Shown here: one piece after another, positions 59,284 to 64,000 of the stretch
Position numbering within the stretch: the first letter of the stretch is position 1
How the letters are laid out: each line of letters starts with the position of its first letter
Origin: Eucommia ulmoides
Taxonomy: Eukaryota; Streptophyta; Magnoliopsida; Garryales; Eucommiaceae
Direction: 5' to 3'
Length of the DNA: 64,000 nt
Assembly (NCBI GenBank): GCA_016647705.1
Contig: CM028329.1
Span: 12,859,910-12,923,909, forward strand
Made by a program: the position numbers and the translations under genes
Notes under the pieces: model-generated
The model's input: only the letters and a program-made list of their open reading frames with translations
What the model was told of the DNA's origin: nothing
Database searches by the model: none

Positions 59284-60210
59284 GAATTCGGAAAATTGGA
59301 ATATCTACTAGCTTAAATCACTTTCCCTTAGCGTAGGTTCCTGCAAAACAGTGCACCGCGGGTGGGCCTGCCTGCTCTACACCTCCAGTGTGAGAATTAT
59401 TCGAGGGTTTCTCTAAAGAATATAGCAAAGTGGTAGTTAGGAAAAAAGGTGTGTACCTGGTTAGCTCATTCTGGTATTAATAAGCAGATGAAGACTTGTT
59501 TGGCAAGCCTTCCCTGGGCCTATTGTTATTAAGGTGGCAATGATCTCGGTCAGTCGCTAGTGTCATGGCGTAGATAGGGGATATAGAAGGAAAGAGCCAT
59601 TATTGAGCAGTAATGGCTCTTCCCTAATTGAGCGACATTCGTTGTAATCATCAAAATATCCACGTTATGCCCTGGGGTCGTGGAGCCAATCCCGTTAATT
59701 ACGGCGACGATCATGGAGTCGAAGGGTGATACACGGTCACTCGGCACTTTCCTTCACGGGGTGTCTTGACCACACCCGATTGGTAGCCCCAACGGAGAGG
59801 GTCGGATCTCCCCTAATCAAGTTGATGTTCTAGCCAGCATGGTTGTAATTAAGAGTTCCTCGTGCCTGCCACGTGTAAGGGACACGTAGTTGAAGATCGA
59901 ATCGTACCTAATTTCTTATCCACCAGATGCCGCTATTCCTGAGCACATGGCGAGGTGTGTTTGGGAATGTTATCGGGAGAGAAGTCTCAGGATCAAGTTT
60001 GGAAAAGGGTGCCGGAAATAGCCTGGCGCCTGCTAACTTTGACAGAGGTGGTTTTGATTCGTGTCTTTGAAAGACAAATCTGTCTGCTTCATTCGACGCA
60101 GTTTGCACCCTTCTCAAGGCACCTTTTGCAGTTGTTGTAATATTTTGACATTCCTTATCTATTAGTTTAGTCAGCGCGAGATTCCCACCTTCTGGCGTTT
60201 TTCCTTCCCT
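59284..60210. other. Tat-like non-coding region, possible LTR
   Basis: No ORF of note. Contains a near-perfect hairpin (59589-59624, GGAAAGAGCCATTA ... TAATGGCTCTTCCC). Given the minus-strand pol to the right, this side is where the 3' LTR would be expected, but no LTR ends could be fixed. Confidence 0.35.
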
Positions 60211-60214
60211 CCGC

Positions 60215-60225
60215 CTATTTAAGGC
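60215..60225 (+). promoter_or_regulatory. TATA-like box before antisense ORF a
   Basis: CTATTTAAGGC, 103 bp before the ATG at 60328. A very similar CCATTTAAGGC (62406-62416) lies 96 bp before the ATG at 62512. Confidence 0.45.
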
Positions 60226-60327
60226 ATGCAACATTGCCTCATTTTTCTCCATCCTTCCCTTCCAAGATAATTTTTGCTCTTTTCAGTCTTTTAGCATGGA
60301 CTCTGTCCACTACGAAATAGAGCAACA

Positions 60328-60699
60328 ATGGGAGAAGCAATCAGGGATGTACAGAGGATAGAGACATTGGTCACCGAGCTGAAGACGGAAGTGAGGCCTG
60401 ACCATAGCTTTCGCAAGTTGGAGGAGCTTTAGGCCTTGTACATCGCCCTGGACTCCAATCACTATGTTGCCATCTCAGAGATGCTCAAGACGTCAGAAAA
60501 GTTCGAGGGAGAGGAGTATATGGCCAACAACCTTGAGGCAACTCTGGAGGGTGAGAAGGAGCTTCGGGCTGAGGCTGAGGCGCGGTGCCAAGCGCGCAAG
60601 ACGAAGATCAAGGAGCTCCTCAACGTGCTCGAGGAATACAGGGCGGTGGATGGCAACCCTTCCACTTATAAGGAAATGGCTCCAGGTCGGAGGGGATGA
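60328..60699 (+). pseudogene. Coiled-coil ORF a, antisense to Tat-like pol
   Basis: 124 codons with one in-frame TAG at 60430. Acidic, Leu/Glu/Lys-rich, strongly coiled-coil in look (EATLEGEKELRAEAEARCQ, then KELLNVLEEYRAVDGN). It aligns with the ORF at 61306 along most of its length (V-x-R-[IV]-E-x-L, KLEE, ALD/SLD, E-x-L-x-x-M, A[VM]DG). Tat-lineage elements are known to carry extra ORFs in antisense between pol and the 3' LTR. This ORF fits that position, and its function is unknown. Confidence 0.55.
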
Positions 60700-61305
60700 C
60701 GAGAAGAGATGCGGGTTCTCGTTGTCTCCGTTTTTTTTCTTTAATATATAATGATGATTTTGGTTTCCTTTTTGCTCCCATTTGTCTTCTTGTTGATTGA
60801 GTGCATAGTGCATTGGAGGAATGTTGCATTAGTGGTAGCACAACGAATAATGTCGTGCGGGCCGTAGAGGACCGAGTTAAGTAGAGGGTTGCTTTGAGGT
60901 CAAAGGCCTTTTGGGTACAGCGACCTCCCCGTTCACCAGACTCATTGGGCGTGTCTGGGTTTGATCGTTGGTCGCTGCCAAGTTGGAACGTCAGACCATC
61001 AGAGTCAACCAGTAGCTTTTCTTTTCCGGCTTCTTTCCCTTCCGCACGTGCCTACCAAGTCGCGTGGTCGCCTTTTGGGTGGCGATTATCAACGTTGCTT
61101 TGGTTTTCGCACACTAGATGTGACGATTTGCGTGTTTCCAAGAGTCTTCACTGCGTTTTACTGCTGCAACTTTTGAGATACCCCGTCCAATCAATCATTG
61201 GTGCTCAGAGCTCGTGTCTTCTGATATTGCCCCTTTCGAGGCCACCGATTTATGGTTTGTTCTTCATTCATTTCTTTTTTCACTTCCTGTTAACAGAGTT
61301 TGGCG

Positions 61306-61690
61306 ATGGGTCTTCACAAGGATGTCGAGAAGCGCCGAGCCAAGCAGAACCTCAATGTGAAAAGAGTTGAAGTCCTCATCCAACAGTTGAAGACGATGAG
61401 GCAACCGTTGTATCGCCTATGCAAGCTAGAGGAGCATTGCGTTCTTTTTGTCAGTCTGGACGCCTGCCACCATAACGCGGTGGCTGAGGTCCTAGATACG
61501 ATGTCCAAGTTGGAGGACGATAGAGAAAGAGAGCGTGAATAGGTTCCAGGAAAGTTTGGATGAGCTCCGGCAAGAGCTGGTGAAGCATAGGACAGCCAAG
61601 ATGGCTGCGGAAGCGAAAAGCTACCTGAAAAGAGAAAATCCAGGAGCTTATCGCCATCCTATTGAACTATATCGCGATGGATGGTCTCTA
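61306..61690 (+). pseudogene. Coiled-coil ORF b, related to ORF a
   Basis: MGLHKDVEKRRAK starts just after a possible acceptor (CCTGTTAACAG). Open to 61542, then a frameshift continues the similarity to ORF a (SLDELRQEL, KIQELIAILLNYIAMDG). Upstream 60900-61290 is open but shows no domain. Confidence 0.55.
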
Positions 61691-62511
61691 GTCTTCCGAT
61701 AACGAAGAGGACCTGAGTAATCAGGCTCCCTTTGATTCTTAGAGGTAGGGGAAAGGAAGGCAGTCTCTTCCTCTTCTTTGCTCCGCCTCTTTCCAATTCA
61801 TTTTTAGTAATTGCCCTAGAAGGCCACCATTTGTACAACCTTCAAGCCCTCATTTATTAGTAGTAAAACTTCTTTTCGCTTATCTACCCTTAGAGTTTGT
61901 ATTTTTTCTTTGACCTTCGTGACCACTAAGTGGTTGGCTTGGTCATTTTGATGTCTTCGACGAGGCTCTACCTCAGCCGACACTTCGGAATTTTAGTGAC
62001 TGGAGAATCAATGGCGCGAGGAAGACCAGCTCTGAGCAGAGCGGGATTAAAGGCATTGATAGGGCTAGGTGCGCGCTAGTTTACGCAGGTAGGGTCATTA
62101 ATTCCACATTAGGCTTTCTTCTATCAGGCAGGACGAACTTGGTTGCATCATTTGTCCGGGCAAAGGGGGCGCCCCTATGGTGTAAAGCAGGTTCCCACCC
62201 AACTTCGACAGTCGCGCTTAGGTTCACCGGCCAGACATGACGGGTCGTGTGTTACCCAAGGCCAGCCCGACTGCGTGTATCCATTTGGACAGTCTTTTAA
62301 AATTCCCTTCGCGTATCTAGTTGGACAGCCCTTTAGGATTCCTTGTCCAATCTACAGTTAGTCACTTATTACGCGTGCCTTTTGTGCTTTCCACTATGGG
62401 ATTGCCCATTTAAGGCTTGTCCCGTTTCTTCACTCGTTGCTCTTTGCTATTGTCTTTGTCCCATTTCTTGACTCTCTTTCATACCTTCAAACTTTATTTA
62501 TTTTTTTGTCA

Positions 62512-62826
62512 ATGGGTCTTCATGAGAATATCGAAGGATGTCATCGCAAGGAAAACAACAAGGCACGGGGCAGGGGAGTATTTTCTTTGTGCCACCTATT
62601 CCTGTTTTCGAGGGGAAACAAGAAGACGAGAATGAGGTTGCTTCATCCTTTCTGCTTCACCGCTTCCTGTCCACCTTTCTTTATTTTGTTTTTCTTTTCG
62701 TGGAGTTGTGCCCTCTCTCCCATATATTCTCATGTGTCCTTTCACCACTCTACGAAATATGTGAAGGGGGTGCTCCCTTTTGCTGCGTTTTTCCATACTT
62801 TGCTTATGTACATACATAACTTGTAG
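62512..62826 (+). other. ORF c, start related to ORF b
   Basis: MGLHENIEG parallels MGLHKDVEK of ORF b, and a TTTAAGGC box lies at a similar distance upstream to that of ORF a. The remainder (hydrophobic, Phe/Ser-rich) no longer matches, probably because of a frameshift. Weak as a coding region. 61700-62400 between b and c holds no recognised gene. Confidence 0.35.
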
Positions 62827-62929
62827 AGATTGTAATGTTCTTCCACATTTTAGCTCATGCACGGATACGATTATATGAATTGTACTGATATAGAAATGTA
62901 AAATCTTTTTGTTTTTCTTTGCTTGCCTC

Positions 62930-64000
62930 CTCTGCCCTTTAGTGTCTAAGCCAGAGGCCAAGTTGGTCAATAAGTCTACGTGCTTGTTCTCTTCCTTTGG
63001 TATCTACTTGACGGTGACTTTCGAGAAACCTTGCATTAGTAGCTTGGCTTTGCTCAGATATGCCATCATGTTGGCCTTTTTGGTTGCGTACTCCCCATTG
63101 ACTTGGTTTGCTACCAAGAGGAAGTCGTAATAAAGTTCTACCTCGGTCGCCCCGAGTTCCTTTAAGATCCTCATAGAGGAAATGAGCACTTCATATTCTG
63201 CCTCGTTTTTCACTTTAAAGCCAAGCCTTAGCGCATAATCTAGGATGTCACCCTTGAGGGTGCAGATTACCAACTCGGCCCCCGAACTGCTCTGGTTCGA
63301 TGATCTATCAACATGAGTTGTCCAAGCGTCACTAGTTTGTTGGTCAAAGTTCGAACCAGTCTCTTCCGTAGTCGAGGATTTTTCCTCAGGAAAAGTGAAT
63401 TCCGATATGAAGTCTGCTAATGGTTGCCCTTTGATAGTCGTTCTTAGGCGGTACTCGATATGAAACTCTCAGATTTCCATCGACCACTCGGAAGTTTCCG
63501 GTCGGTAAAGAATGACCATCAACGGTCGATTGGTCAGTACTGCCATTCGGTGATCTTGGAAATAATGTTGAAGTTTCCTTGCTAATGTTATCACCACATA
63601 AGCTATCAGCTCCAATCGAGGATAACAAGACTTTGCTCTGTTTAAGGCGTGGCTGACGTAGTATACGGGCCTCTGAACTTGTGCTTCTACTACGACCACC
63701 GAGCTCACAACGATATTCGAGGCCGCCAAATAGACAATCATTTCCTTCCCTGGCTTCGGGGTAGTGAGAATTGATGGCTCAGAGATGTACTTCTTGAGCG
63801 CCTAGAAAGCTTTCTTGCACTCGTCGGTCTACTCTAAATTTTTGGTTACCCCGTAGGGTCTTTAAAAAGGGTAGGCATTTATCCAATGCCCAAGAGATGA
63901 AACGATTTAAAGCTCCTACACACCTTATCAGGCTTTGCACCTCCTTAATCGTCCTTTGTGACGTCATGTGCAGGATCGTCTTGGCCTACTCATGACTAGC
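62930..64000 (-). pseudogene. Tat-lineage Ty3/gypsy pol fragment: RT end, RNase H, second (archaeal-type) RNase H
   Basis: Minus-strand, entering from the right edge. RT C-terminal part at 63779-63967 (KEVQSLIRCVGALNRFIS, DKCLPFLKTLR). Conventional RNase H at 63469-63741 (RPVYYVSHAL, YPRLELIAY, VVLTN-like). Second RNase H at 63004-63330: HVDRSS with first Asp, NEAEYE with Glu, then YDFLLVANQVNGEY where SDSQLV is usual. This dual RNase H arrangement defines the Tat lineage of plant Ty3/gypsy elements. Frames are shifted between the parts. No integrase follows: similarity stops near 62930 after a LASGLDTK-like motif. Confidence 0.8.

Noticed and set aside
59589..59624. 14-bp stem hairpin as a terminator or microRNA precursor
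   Set aside because: Too short for a plant microRNA precursor, and no transcription unit around it can be supported.

Overview
This window is nuclear DNA from a flowering plant, most likely a eudicot. It is AT-rich and dominated by decayed LTR retrotransposons of both superfamilies, with MULE, hAT and PIF/Harbinger-type DNA elements. Only one gene looks intact: a single-exon berberine-bridge-enzyme-like (BBE-like) FAD oxidoreductase at 32487-34115 (+). A second, incomplete host-type exon lies at 49615-49857 (-). I see no tRNA, rRNA or CRISPR locus. The species cannot be named from the sequence.

Layout. 1-4165: 5' part of a Tekay/Del-like Ty3/gypsy element (LTR, primer-binding site, gag with CCHC knuckle, protease, RT), cut off after the RT. 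4166-10860: a decayed gene or transposon-carried gene combining a plant-specific N-terminal region, a coiled coil and a Ulp1/C48 cysteine protease, with a 798-bp tandem duplication and a dispersed 15-bp motif. 10870-16130: copies of one long LTR family (called L1 here) in both orientations around two head-to-head 3' fragments of another retroelement. 17450-19490: a rearranged relative of the first gypsy LTR and leader. 20998-25882: a complete but degenerate Ty1/copia element with short LTRs and a near-perfect target-site duplication. 27158-29982: an L1 LTR interrupted by a hAT-like element that carries a palindromic minisatellite. 31059-31554: a PIF-like MITE. 32391-34115: the BBE-like gene with G-box and TATA candidates. 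34462-35060: a hAT-type element with an exact 8-bp duplication.

35954-48032 is a nest of Tat-like Ty3/gypsy derivatives. It has five LTRs (A, B, C and D reading -, E reading +), several gag pieces and 119-120-bp repeats between gag and the polypurine tract. The best-preserved member (44404-48032) has two LTRs and gag but no pol, so it is a gag-only non-autonomous (TR-GAG-like) element. 48033-54856 holds AT- and pyrimidine-rich DNA, a SINE-like head, the partial host exon, LTR-like promoters and another TIR element.

54857-59283 is a MULE. Its transposase segment is followed, almost without a gap, by an inverted second copy (arms of about 1.4 kb). This would give a long hairpin RNA if transcribed and resembles in form the maize Mu killer locus. 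59284-64000 is a Tat-lineage fragment: pol with RT, RNase H and a second, archaeal-type RNase H on the minus strand, and up to three related short coiled-coil ORFs on the plus strand, antisense to pol.

How the parts relate: the BBE-like enzyme is the only clear host function and stands in an island of about 3 kb between transposons. The other coding traces belong to transposons. Their inverted arrangements (13.6-15.5, 36-44 and 56.3-59.3 kb) suggest a region able to produce double-stranded RNA. That last point is inference.
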